NCBI GenBank assembly: GCA_964567665.1
Contig: CAZMNN010000048.1
Span: forward strand, 1 to 18,996
Direction of reading: 5' to 3'
Origin: UBA1731 sp964567665
GTDB lineage: Bacteria > Verrucomicrobiota > Kiritimatiellia > RFP12 > UBA1067
DNA length: 18,996 nucleotides
This document shows, piece by piece, positions 6,429-14,771 of this stretch (positions are counted from its first letter, which is position 1; every line of letters begins with the position of its first letter). The position numbers and the translations under genes are program-made. The notes under the pieces are model-generated. The model saw only the letters and a program-made list of their open reading frames with translations, was not told the origin of the DNA and did not search any database.

Positions 6429-6435
6429 AGCCGAC

Positions 6436-9096
6436 ATGACGATTCCGAACCATTTTCCGGCGCTGTGCCTTGCGATTCTCTCCTGTACGCTGACCGTATG
6501 CGCCGCCGAGCCGCCGCCATATCCCGGCATCGAGAGCTGGGGATTCCGCAAGGAGCTGGCCATGCCTGAACGGCTGAAGCCTGTGTCCACCGGCGATGTC
6601 GAGTTCGTGCGCGGAAAGGTTGCCGGCTACGAAAGCTACAGGATAGACGTCAGGCCGGACGGCAAAGTCACGATTACGACGGAGGATGACGAGGGGTTGC
6701 GCCGGGCTGTGTACCACTATCAGGATCGTGTCCGTGCCGGAGACCTGAAAAGCTGCGTACGCAAACCATGGGTGCGCAACAGGATATCGCGCTGCTTCTT
6801 CGGCCCGATAAAGCGTCCGCCGCTCAACCACGACGAGCTGATGGATGATGTGGACTATTACCCGGAGGCGTATCTCGACCGCCTTGCGCACGAAGGGATA
6901 AACGGGCTGTGGCTGACGGTCGAGTGGCGCGACCTTGCGGAGACGTCGTTCACGAAGCGTTCGCCGGACGCGGAGAGGCGACTTGCAAAGCTGCGCAGGA
7001 CTGTCGACCGGTGTCTGAAGTACGGAATCAAGACCTGGATGTTCTGCATAGAGCCGAAGGTCGTAAAGATAGACGATCCCCTGTATCGCGAACATCCGGA
7101 GATGTTCGGCACTGAACTTGGATGGGGCGGAGCTGTGCTTTGTCCAGCAACGCCGAAGGCGAGACAGTACATAGAGGAATCGGTTCGGGACATATTCCGG
7201 AATGTGCCGCGTCTTGGCGGCATGATGATGATTGCGCACGGTGAACGGCCGACTACATGCCTTTCGCAGATAGACTGCGTGACAGGCGTTCGCGGCAACG
7301 GACGCAGCAGCTGCCGGCGCTGCGCATCCCTTGAGCCGTGGCAGATATACCGGAACACGACAGACGCGATCATGCGCGGTATCCGATCCGCCGGATCGGA
7401 TGCGGAGTACATAAGCTGGTTCTACCAGCCGCAGGTGCAGCAGGAGCGGGCGGCGTGGGTCGCAGAGTGCGCCAGGCACGTGCCGGACGGTGTTGTGTTT
7501 GCGTACAACTTCGAGTCCGGCGCAGTGAAGGAGCAGGTCGGACGCTGCCGCAACGGGGGCGACTACTGGCTGTCGTATGTAGGGCCGGCCGAGGGGTTCA
7601 AGGCGGTGGCGGATGCCGGAAAACAGTCTGGATGCCGCATCGGCGCGAAGATACAGGTCGGCAACTCGCATGAAGTCGCGACTGTGCCGTTCGTTCCGGT
7701 GCCGGGGCTTCTCTACCGCAAGTACAGGGCGATGAGGGATGCGGGCGTCTCGACCGTCCTGCAGTGCTGGTACTTCGGCAACTATCCCGGCGTGATGAAC
7801 ATGGCGGCCGGAGAGCTGGCGTTCAGCGACTTCTCCGATGACGAGACGACTTTTTTGAGAAAGCTGGCCGCGCCGTCCTGGGGCGATGACGCCGCGCTTG
7901 TTGCCGACATATGGAAAAGGTTCTCCGATGCATACGCGGAGTATCCGCTCTCGAACGACATGCAGTACTACGGCCCGTTCCATGCAGGGCCTGCGTGGCC
8001 GCTCCATGCGGACGTGAGAATGCTTCCGCTTGGACGGACTTGGAAGCCGCAGGATGCACCGAGCGGCGATACGATCGGTGAAGCGTTGGAGAACCACACC
8101 ATCGACGAGGCGGTGATTCTCGCAGGACGCATGGCGCGGGGCGTCCGCATACGGGACGCGAACGGGAGGGATGTGCTTGACGGCCTTGCGGCGCGGTGGA
8201 GCGGCGACCGTGAACGGATGCGGGACATAGGCGTGATGAAGGCGCTGGAGCTTCAGTTCATGAGCGGCTGCAACATCATCAAGTTCTATGCTGAACGGGC
8301 GAAGGCCCTGTACGAGAGCCGGGTGCGCGGAAATCCCGAAGCTGCGCTCTCGTCGTTGCGTCGCATGGATTCCATCGTCTCCGACGAAGAACAGATAACG
8401 GCGGCGCTCATCCCTCTTGCGAAAGACGATTCCCGCCTTGGATTCCATTCGGAGGCGGAGGCGCACCAGTACCACCCCGCGAAGCTTGAGTGGCGGCTTG
8501 GGGAACTCAAGGATACCCGTTCGCAGATTTCGCGCATCATGTCCGCAGTGAAGTCCGGCAGACCGTATCCCGACTCCGCGTTTGAAAAAAATGCGCCGTC
8601 GTGCCGCACCGGTGAATGGACGGAGATGAAAAATGGTCTGCGGTTCAGGATGACGGACGAGGAAAACGGCGACATGACCGTGGAGCTGGCGTTCGGGAAG
8701 CGGACAGGCGCAGTGAGTATGTTCACGATCGACGCTGCAGGCGTAAGTTGGTACAAGGGTGTGGCGGTCTGGCCGAACGGCAGAGTCGCCCCTGTTGACT
8801 GGCGCAACCGCGTATCGCCGGATCACGAGGTTGTGTCGTCATCCGTGCGCAAGGATGCCAACGGTGACGCGACAGTGACGTTCACGCTTTCCGCTTCGGC
8901 GTGGGGTGCGACGGATGCGATGCGTCCGGCATGGGTGGAATTCCTCGGAAGCACTGGTGCCTACGGCGATCCGCTGTGGCCTGGACTGAAGTCGGACAAG
9001 GAGCCACGTCTCAATCTTGGAGCGTTGTACGCAAATCTCTTCGGGCGGATTGTGCGCGAACCGAAAGCGTCGCAGCCCACAGAAGTCGGCAAATGA
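6436..9096 (+). CDS. Exported glycoside hydrolase-like protein (family uncertain)
   Basis: An 886-residue secreted protein. Residues 1-24 are a Sec signal peptide, probably cleaved near C-A-A-E. About 50-105 resembles the alpha/beta domain preceding the barrel in GH20 and GH67 enzymes (D-E-G-L-R-R-A-V-Y-H-Y-Q). About 110-480 reads as a TIM barrel: R-N-R-I-S-R-C-F-F-G, G-I-N-G-L-W-L-T-V-E-W, G-I-K-T-W-M-F-C-I-E-P and M-I-A-H-G-E-R. Glu206 and Glu270 are candidate acidic catalytic residues. Cys275, 281, 293 and 296 form a tight cluster. About 725-865 looks like a CBM9-type sugar-binding domain. The substrate is unknown. The downstream lyase and uronate isomerase suggest a uronate-containing polymer. 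It opens the operon; the signal peptide position supports ATG 6436. I cannot place it in a numbered CAZy family. Confidence 0.65.
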   Translation: MTIPNHFPALCLAILSCTLTVCAAEPPPYPGIESWGFRKELAMPERLKPVSTGDVEFVRGKVAGYESYRIDVRPDGKVTITTEDDEGLRRAVYHYQDRVRAGDLKSCVRKPWVRNRISRCFFGPIKRPPLNHDELMDDVDYYPEAYLDRLAHEGINGLWLTVEWRDLAETSFTKRSPDAERRLAKLRRTVDRCLKYGIKTWMFCIEPKVVKIDDPLYREHPEMFGTELGWGGAVLCPATPKARQYIEESVRDIFRNVPRLGGMMMIAHGERPTTCLSQIDCVTGVRGNGRSSCRRCASLEPWQIYRNTTDAIMRGIRSAGSDAEYISWFYQPQVQQERAAWVAECARHVPDGVVFAYNFESGAVKEQVGRCRNGGDYWLSYVGPAEGFKAVADAGKQSGCRIGAKIQVGNSHEVATVPFVPVPGLLYRKYRAMRDAGVSTVLQCWYFGNYPGVMNMAAGELAFSDFSDDETTFLRKLAAPSWGDDAALVADIWKRFSDAYAEYPLSNDMQYYGPFHAGPAWPLHADVRMLPLGRTWKPQDAPSGDTIGEALENHTIDEAVILAGRMARGVRIRDANGRDVLDGLAARWSGDRERMRDIGVMKALELQFMSGCNIIKFYAERAKALYESRVRGNPEAALSSLRRMDSIVSDEEQITAALIPLAKDDSRLGFHSEAEAHQYHPAKLEWRLGELKDTRSQISRIMSAVKSGRPYPDSAFEKNAPSCRTGEWTEMKNGLRFRMTDEENGDMTVELAFGKRTGAVSMFTIDAAGVSWYKGVAVWPNGRVAPVDWRNRVSPDHEVVSSSVRKDANGDATVTFTLSASAWGATDAMRPAWVEFLGSTGAYGDPLWPGLKSDKEPRLNLGALYANLFGRIVREPKASQPTEVGK

Positions 9097-9129
9097 GTTC
9101 AATCTCAACATAACGGGAGACACCAAACC

Positions 9130-11076
9130 ATGAACACATCATTGATATCGGCGAAAGCGGTTGCCGTTGCGGCATTCTGCTTTGCGGCAATTGCGGAAAT
9201 CCATGCGGCGGTGCCGTCCGCTCCGCCTTTCGTAAAGCAGAGCAAGTCGCGCATTGCTGAATTGGCGGCGATGCTTCCGGAGAAGCCGGCGGCGCCTGGG
9301 GCGCGGATATCCGATCGTGCGGCATGGGATCGGTTGGCGGCGACCGCACAGGGGAAGGCAGTGCTGAAGCGCGCCGAAGGAATCTTGTCGAAGCCTGTTC
9401 CGGAGTGCCCCGATGTGCTCTATCTGGAGTTCTCCACTCCCGGCAACGGCAACCGCACGAACTACGAGAAACCGTACGGCGCCCGCGTCGCGCATTTGAC
9501 GGATCTGGTGTTCGGCGAATGTCTCGAAAACAAGGGACGCTTTCTCCCGAAGATAATCGAGTACATGGAGGCCATATGCTCGGAGCGCAGCTGGGTAATG
9601 CCGGCGCATGACTACGGACAGCAGACGTTTCTCGGGAAGGGTATGATCGTGGATCTTGGTGCGGCGCACCGCGCTGCGGCGTGCGCATGGGCGGTTTCGT
9701 CGCTCAAAGGCGTCCTGCCGGCGGACGTGTCTGCAAGGATGTGCGCCGAGCTTGAGAGGCGCGTGTTCGCGCCAATGCGCCGCGTCTGCGCGGCGGCGGA
9801 CCGCGATGGATGCAAACCGATGTGGTGGTTCCAGAATCTGAGCAACTGGACGGCAGTGTGCCATTCGTGCGTGACGCGGGCTGCTCTGTCGGTCATTGAG
9901 GATCGCATGGATCGCGCAGTGTTCGTCGAGGGTGCGGAACGATCCGTTCCGGGGTTTCTGATGGGATTCTACGACGACGGATACTGCACGGAGGGGATCG
10001 GATACTGGAACTACGGCTACGGGAACTTTCTGACGCTTGCGCTTGCGGTGCGTGAGGCGACTGGCGGCAAGGTCGACTTCTGTGCATCCGAAAAGGCGAA
10101 GAAGGTGATGGAGTACGGTACCGGCATCCTGATCGCCGGGATGGACGGCGCACCGATAGCCGACGGCGGCGGCAGACTCTCGCCGGTTGTCCAGCAGCTT
10201 GGGCATCTCATCTGGCCGGAGATGCCGCTTGCGGAAGCGGCGAGGGTGCGCAGACCGTTTTTCGGAAACGTGGCGGAGGTGACGCTGCTTGATTTCGGAC
10301 AGTGGGAACGGGTGCCGCCGGCGCCGGCCGCAGAGTATCCGGAGAGGTCTGCGTTCCCCATAGCGCAGATGTACGTAATGCGTCCCGGCAAGAGCGAAAT
10401 GCCGTTCCGCCTTGGGGTGAAGGGCGGGGACAACGGTGAGTTCCACAACCATAACGACGTGGGCACCTACGCGCTCTTCATCGGTGACAGGCAGCTCTCC
10501 GGCGATCCCGGCGGCACCGTGTACACGGCGCAGACCTTCAGTCCCCGCCGGTACGAAAACAAGATCATCAACTCCTACGGACATCCCGTCCCGGTGCTGA
10601 ACGGTGTACTGCAGAAGGAGGGCGGAAAGTTCGGCGGTAAGATGCGTGAGACGCTGTTTTCACGGGACTGCGACACGGTTGTCCTTGACATCCTCGGCGC
10701 GTACGACATAGGCGAGGCGAAGACGAAAAGCCTGGTGCGCACGTTTGTGTACGATCGGGCGGCGAAGCGCGTCTCCGTCACGGACAAGGTTGAGTTCGAA
10801 GGCGTCGGCAGGTTCTCCGTGCCGGTGATCACCGCAGGTACTCTCACGAAGGTTGCCGATGGAACATACCGGCTCTCCGTTCCGCAGAAGGACGGAAAGA
10901 CGCTGACGGCGAAAGTCGAGATGTCAGTGAAGGGTGCGGGCTGGCGAATCGAAGAGGAGCGCATCGACAACCCCAACCGCGTATCGCCGAACAGATACGC
11001 GATCACGCTTTCCGAACCTGTCGCATCCGCCGAAGTCTCGGTCGTGTACAGCGTATGGGCTGATGGCGCGAAATGA
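9130..11076 (+). CDS. Exported heparinase II/III-like polysaccharide lyase
   Basis: A 648-residue secreted protein with a signal peptide (about 1-27, cleavage near I-H-A-A). An alpha-helical toroid domain spans about 60-375, with N-W-T-A-V-C-H (239-245) and D-G-Y-C-T-E-G-I-G-Y-W-N-Y-G-Y-G (283-298). The heparinase II/III beta-sandwich follows from about 410, with the hallmark G-E-F-H-N-H-N-D-V-G-T-Y (436-447), D-P-G-G-T-V-Y-T and a later G-H-P-V-P. In this fold a Tyr and His act in beta-elimination at the uronate; Tyr292 or a neighbour, H245 and H439/H441 are the candidates. Products would be unsaturated uronate oligosaccharides. GGGAG precedes ATG 9130; the gene follows the glycosidase-like gene after 33 nt. 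The substrate (heparin-like, alginate-like or other) cannot be read from the sequence. Confidence 0.8.
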   Translation: MNTSLISAKAVAVAAFCFAAIAEIHAAVPSAPPFVKQSKSRIAELAAMLPEKPAAPGARISDRAAWDRLAATAQGKAVLKRAEGILSKPVPECPDVLYLEFSTPGNGNRTNYEKPYGARVAHLTDLVFGECLENKGRFLPKIIEYMEAICSERSWVMPAHDYGQQTFLGKGMIVDLGAAHRAAACAWAVSSLKGVLPADVSARMCAELERRVFAPMRRVCAAADRDGCKPMWWFQNLSNWTAVCHSCVTRAALSVIEDRMDRAVFVEGAERSVPGFLMGFYDDGYCTEGIGYWNYGYGNFLTLALAVREATGGKVDFCASEKAKKVMEYGTGILIAGMDGAPIADGGGRLSPVVQQLGHLIWPEMPLAEAARVRRPFFGNVAEVTLLDFGQWERVPPAPAAEYPERSAFPIAQMYVMRPGKSEMPFRLGVKGGDNGEFHNHNDVGTYALFIGDRQLSGDPGGTVYTAQTFSPRRYENKIINSYGHPVPVLNGVLQKEGGKFGGKMRETLFSRDCDTVVLDILGAYDIGEAKTKSLVRTFVYDRAAKRVSVTDKVEFEGVGRFSVPVITAGTLTKVADGTYRLSVPQKDGKTLTAKVEMSVKGAGWRIEEERIDNPNRVSPNRYAITLSEPVASAEVSVVYSVWADGAK

Positions 11077-11112
11077 CGGCGGTGCGCGACTGGATTTTCT
11101 GAAAGAAAGGTT

Positions 11113-12240
11113 ATGGAAGAAAAGTGCCATTTGAGCAGACGCGTGTGGGTTGAGGTGGATCTCGGCCGTCTCCGCGCCAACTACCGCCGCATCGCCGAGG
11201 CCGTGAAGCCGGCCAAAGTGATGTGCGTCCTGAAGGCGAACGCATACGGTCTGGGCGTTGAGCGCTACGCCGCTGCGCTTGCTGAGACGGACTGCGTCGG
11301 ATTCGGCGTGGCGGAGCCGCATGAGGCAGTGCAGCTTCTCCCGTTCGGCAAGCCGGTTCAGATGCTGTCCTCGGTGCTGCCGGACGAGGTGGAGCCGATG
11401 GTCGCCGCCGGCGTGACGCTGCCGGTCATCGACGTGCCGACGGCGAAGCTGATCGATGCGGCGGCGGGAAAGTTGGGACGCAGGGCGAAGGTGCATTTCA
11501 AGATAGACACCGGAATGGGGCGGCTCGGCATACTTGCGGCGGATGCGCCGCGTGTGATACGTGAAGTCTGTGCGTTCAGGAATCTCGACTGCGAGGGCAT
11601 CTTCTCGCATTGTCCGACAGCATACGATCCGGCGGACGGCTTTGCCGACGACCAGATCGCCGTCTTCAAGGCGATTCTGAAGGATGTGGCCCGTGACGGA
11701 ATCTCGTTCCGAAAGGTGCACATCGCCGCATCCGATGCAATCAACAACTTTCCGGCCGCAAGAAAGCCGCCGTTCAACGTTGTGCGCACCGGCATCAACC
11801 TGCACGGCAGCTTTGACCCGAACGGACGGCGCGCACTGAAGCTTGAGTCCGTGCTGACCCTCAAGACGCGTGTCGCGCAGGTGCGTCTTCTCCCTGCCGG
11901 CACCACGCTCGGCTACGGGCGCACATGGTGCCTTGCGAAGCCGACGAAGGTTGCGACGATATCGGCGGGCTATGCGGACGGTCTGCCGCTTGCATTGACA
12001 AATCGCGGCCATGTGCTCATAAACGGAAGACCGTGTCCGGTGATAGGGCGCATTTCGATGGACTATACGACTGTCGACGTGTCGAAGGCCGGTGAGGTGA
12101 GTCCTGGTGACGAGGTGACGGCTCTCGGCGGCAGCGGCAGGTTCGCGGTGACGCCGGACGACTGGGCCGCACTCAAGGGCACCCATGCGTACGACATAAT
12201 ATGCTCCTTCGGAAACCGCGTGGAGCGCACATACCGCTGA
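11113..12240 (+). CDS. alr: Alanine racemase
   Basis: A PLP enzyme interconverting L- and D-alanine for peptidoglycan. The 375-residue protein has the PLP lysine in V-L-K-A-N-A-Y-G-L-G (Lys41), I-D-T-G-M-G-R-L-G (131-139), Arg225 in V-R-T-G-I-N-L-H-G, the second catalytic Tyr287 in A-G-Y-A-D-G-L-P, and G-R-I-S-M-D-Y (312-318). The common R-P-G-I-x-L-Y-G is altered to R-T-G-I-N-L-H-G, but Arg225 is kept, so activity is likely. AAAGG precedes ATG 11113. The gene lies 36 nt after the lyase and appears cotranscribed with the polysaccharide genes, an odd neighbour for a cell-wall enzyme. A related broad-specificity racemase is a weaker alternative. Confidence 0.9.
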   Translation: MEEKCHLSRRVWVEVDLGRLRANYRRIAEAVKPAKVMCVLKANAYGLGVERYAAALAETDCVGFGVAEPHEAVQLLPFGKPVQMLSSVLPDEVEPMVAAGVTLPVIDVPTAKLIDAAAGKLGRRAKVHFKIDTGMGRLGILAADAPRVIREVCAFRNLDCEGIFSHCPTAYDPADGFADDQIAVFKAILKDVARDGISFRKVHIAASDAINNFPAARKPPFNVVRTGINLHGSFDPNGRRALKLESVLTLKTRVAQVRLLPAGTTLGYGRTWCLAKPTKVATISAGYADGLPLALTNRGHVLINGRPCPVIGRISMDYTTVDVSKAGEVSPGDEVTALGGSGRFAVTPDDWAALKGTHAYDIICSFGNRVERTYR

Positions 12241-12249
12241 TTCGGTTTA

Positions 12250-12258
12250 TGGTATAAT
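12250..12258 (+). promoter_or_regulatory. Extended -10 promoter of uxaC
   Basis: TGG-TATAAT at 12250-12258, starting 10 nt after the alr stop, with no recognisable -35. The first ATG (12265) lies exactly where transcription should start. A second in-frame ATG (12286) is preceded by AAGGAG, giving a very short leader that contains a ribosome binding site. Confidence 0.72.
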
Positions 12259-12285
12259 TGCGGCATGACACGTAAGGAGAAAACG

Positions 12286-13692
12286 ATGGGCTACATCAAC
12301 GACGATTTCCTGCTTTCGACAAAGGCGGCAAAGGAACTTTACCATGGCTATGCGGAGAAGATGCCTATCATCGACTACCATTGCCATCTGCCGCCGGCGG
12401 AGATCGCCGAGGACAAGCGCTGGGAGAACATCGCGCAGGTCTGGCTTGGCGGCGACCACTACAAGTGGCGGCAGATGCGCTCCAACGGAGTTGACGAGAA
12501 GTACGTGACCGGCAACGGATCCTGGCACGACAAGTTCGTCAAGTTTGCGGAGACGATGGAGGTGCTTGTCAAGAATCCGCTCTTCGACTGGTCGCATCTT
12601 GAACTGAAGCGATATTTCGGCATAGGTGACAGGCTCTGCGGCGCGACTGCCGAGAAGATATGGAAGAAGTGCAACGCGAGGATGTCGAAGCCGGACTTCT
12701 CCGCACGCGGCCTGATGAAGAGGTCCAACGTTCGCGTCGTCTGCACCACCGACGATCCCGTCGATTCGCTTGAGCATCACATTGCGATGGCAAAGAAGCC
12801 GTTCGGCACGAAGATCCTTCCTGCATGGCGTTCGGACAAGGCGGCGAAGGTCGAGGACGTCAAGGTTTGGAACGCATGGATCGACAGGCTCTCCGCCGCC
12901 GCCGGGATTCCGGTCAAGACATACGATGATTTCGTGGAGGCGATGGCTAAGCGTCATGCGTTCTTCGAGAAGGCCGGATGCGTGATATCCGACTACGGAT
13001 TGACCGAAGTGTTTGCGTCGCCGTACACGGAGGCCGAACTCCGCAGGATATTCAGGAAGATGCGCGGAGGCAAGGCGGCCACGCCGGAGGAGGCCCTCAA
13101 GTTCAAGAGCGCCTGGCTCTTCGAGGGGTTGAAGGCGGATGCAAGGTCTAACTGGACCGCTCAGCTGCACTATTGCTGTCTGCGCGACAACAACACGAGG
13201 ATGTTCAGGCTCATCGGGCCGGATACGGGATTCGACTGCATCGGAGACTGGTCGGTCACGGCTTCGCTTTCGCGCCTCTTTGACCGTCTTGAGCAGGAGG
13301 ATGCGCTTCCGCGCACGGTTCTCTACTCGCTCAACCCGAAGGACACCGAAATGCTTGCCACGCTGATGGGGTGCTTCCAGAAGGGGCCGGACAGGGGTAA
13401 GCTCCAGCTTGGCAGCGCATGGTGGTTCCTCGATCAGAAGGACGGCATGAAAAAGCAGATAGAGGCGCTTTCGGCCCTTGGCTGCCTCGGCAACTTCGTC
13501 GGTATGCTTACGGATTCGAGGTCGTTCCTTTCGTACACGCGCCACGAATATTTCCGCCGCATCCTCTGCGCCAAGATTGGGGACGAGGTTGCCCGCGGCG
13601 AAATCCCAAACGACATGGAGTGGCTGGGCAAGATCGTTTCGGACATCTCTTTCAACAACGCGAACCGCTATTTCTTCGGCGGCAAGGCGTAA
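12286..13692 (+). CDS. uxaC: Glucuronate (uronate) isomerase
   Basis: Isomerises D-glucuronate to D-fructuronate and D-galacturonate to D-tagaturonate, the first cytoplasmic step of hexuronate catabolism. At 468 residues it has the family's usual length. Landmarks: N-D-D-F-L-L at the start, I-I-D-Y-H-C-H-L-P-P (metal-ligand His32 and His34), G-G-D-H-Y-K-W-R-Q-M-R (55-65), N-P-L-F-D-W-S-H-L-E-L-K-R-Y-F (97-111), C-T-T-D-D-P-V-D-S-L, and L-N-P-K-D-T-E-M-L-A near 350. ATG 12286 is chosen because AAGGAG lies 6 nt upstream and the protein then begins like other family members. ATG 12265 would add seven residues. It links the extracellular lyase to central metabolism; later pathway genes (uxaB/uxuB, uxaA/uxuA, kdgK) are not in the window. 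Confidence 0.93.
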   Translation: MGYINDDFLLSTKAAKELYHGYAEKMPIIDYHCHLPPAEIAEDKRWENIAQVWLGGDHYKWRQMRSNGVDEKYVTGNGSWHDKFVKFAETMEVLVKNPLFDWSHLELKRYFGIGDRLCGATAEKIWKKCNARMSKPDFSARGLMKRSNVRVVCTTDDPVDSLEHHIAMAKKPFGTKILPAWRSDKAAKVEDVKVWNAWIDRLSAAAGIPVKTYDDFVEAMAKRHAFFEKAGCVISDYGLTEVFASPYTEAELRRIFRKMRGGKAATPEEALKFKSAWLFEGLKADARSNWTAQLHYCCLRDNNTRMFRLIGPDTGFDCIGDWSVTASLSRLFDRLEQEDALPRTVLYSLNPKDTEMLATLMGCFQKGPDRGKLQLGSAWWFLDQKDGMKKQIEALSALGCLGNFVGMLTDSRSFLSYTRHEYFRRILCAKIGDEVARGEIPNDMEWLGKIVSDISFNNANRYFFGGKA

Positions 13693-13727
13693 TATGAACA
13701 CTGGAAAACTCTACGCAGGGGGAAACA

Positions 13728-14771
13728 ATGGCTGAAAAGAAGGAAAAGACGGCAGCGGAAGCGGTGAAGAAGACCAACACGGCGCTTGACGCAGTGCTTT
13801 CGCAGATACGCAAGGAGTTCGGTGAACTCTCGATAATGAAGCTGGGCGACCATGCCCATGCCGACATTCCGGTGATATCGACGGGTGCGCTTTCGCTCGA
13901 CCTTGCGCTTGGCGTAGGCGGGCTTCCGCGCGGACGCATCGTGGAGTGCTACGGGCAGGAATCGAGCGGAAAGACCACGCTTGCGCTTCATGTGGTGGCG
14001 AATGCCCAAAAGAACGGCGGCACTGCGGCGTTCATCGACGCGGAGCACGCGCTCGATCCGGGCTACGCGAAGAAGATAGGCGTGAACCTCGATGAGCTTA
14101 TCGTCTCGCAGCCGAACTCCGGCGAAGAGGCTCTTTCGATCTGCGAGCAGCTGTGCAAGAGCGGAGCGCTTGACGTGATCGTGGTGGATTCCGTTGCGGC
14201 GCTTACGCCACAGGCGGAGATAGACGGCAACATGGGCGATTCGCACATGGGGCTTCAGGCGCGTCTCATGTCCCAGGCGATGCGCAAGCTCACCGGTGTG
14301 CTTTCAAGCACGAAAACGCTGTGCATCTTCACGAACCAGGTGCGCGAGAAGATCGGGATCATGTTCGGCAACCCTGAGACGACACCGGGCGGAAAGGCTC
14401 TCAAGTTCTACGCCTCCTGCCGTCTGCAGGTGCAGCGCATTGGTGCAATCAAGGATGCCGGCGGAACCGTGATTGGCAACCGCACCCGCGTGAAGGTCGT
14501 GAAGAACAAGGTCGCGCCGCCGTTCACGGAGGCGGAGTTCGACATTCTCTATACATGCGGCATATCGTGGGAGGGATCCGTCCTTGACGCAGCCCTTGCG
14601 CGTGGCGTGGTGGAGAAGCGCGGAAGCTGGATATCCTACGGTACTGAACAGCTTGGACAGGGTACGATGGCTACCATGGAGTTCCTGAAGGCCCATCCGG
14701 AAGTGACCGCCGAGATAGTCGAAAAGGTGAAGGTTGCCCCGCTTCTGCCGGGCAGTGCGAGGAAAAGATGA
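13728..14771 (+). CDS. recA: Recombinase RecA
   Basis: Forms ATP-dependent filaments on single-stranded DNA for strand exchange and, in many bacteria, triggers LexA self-cleavage. The 347-residue protein has Walker A G-Q-E-S-S-G-K-T-T (76-84), F-I-D-A-E-H-A-L-D, Walker B V-I-V-V-D-S-V-A-A-L, loop L1 around G-D-S-H-M-G-L-Q-A-R and loop L2 F-G-N-P-E-T-T-P-G-G-K-A. Position 77 is Gln where most RecA proteins have Pro. The C-terminus ends L-P-G-S-A-R-K-R, basic, without the acidic tail seen in E. coli. A GGGGG ribosome binding site precedes ATG 13728. Only 35 nt separate it from uxaC, with no promoter or recognisable LexA box. It overlaps rsfS by 4 nt. Confidence 0.97.
   Translation: MAEKKEKTAAEAVKKTNTALDAVLSQIRKEFGELSIMKLGDHAHADIPVISTGALSLDLALGVGGLPRGRIVECYGQESSGKTTLALHVVANAQKNGGTAAFIDAEHALDPGYAKKIGVNLDELIVSQPNSGEEALSICEQLCKSGALDVIVVDSVAALTPQAEIDGNMGDSHMGLQARLMSQAMRKLTGVLSSTKTLCIFTNQVREKIGIMFGNPETTPGGKALKFYASCRLQVQRIGAIKDAGGTVIGNRTRVKVVKNKVAPPFTEAEFDILYTCGISWEGSVLDAALARGVVEKRGSWISYGTEQLGQGTMATMEFLKAHPEVTAEIVEKVKVAPLLPGSARKR

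Noticed and set aside
6361..8826. An 821-codon open frame on the - strand opposite the glycosidase-like gene
   Set aside because: It is the shadow of a high-GC gene: no ribosome binding site, no recognisable domain, and the + strand frame has a signal peptide and a promoter.
12247..13701. A 484-codon - strand frame opposite uxaC
   Set aside because: Antisense shadow of a clear uronate isomerase gene; no independent support.
13693..13727. A LexA/SOS box ahead of recA (GAACACTGGAAA looked close)
   Set aside because: It lacks the inverted half (GTTC) at the right spacing and no E. coli-type CTG-N10-CAG is present.
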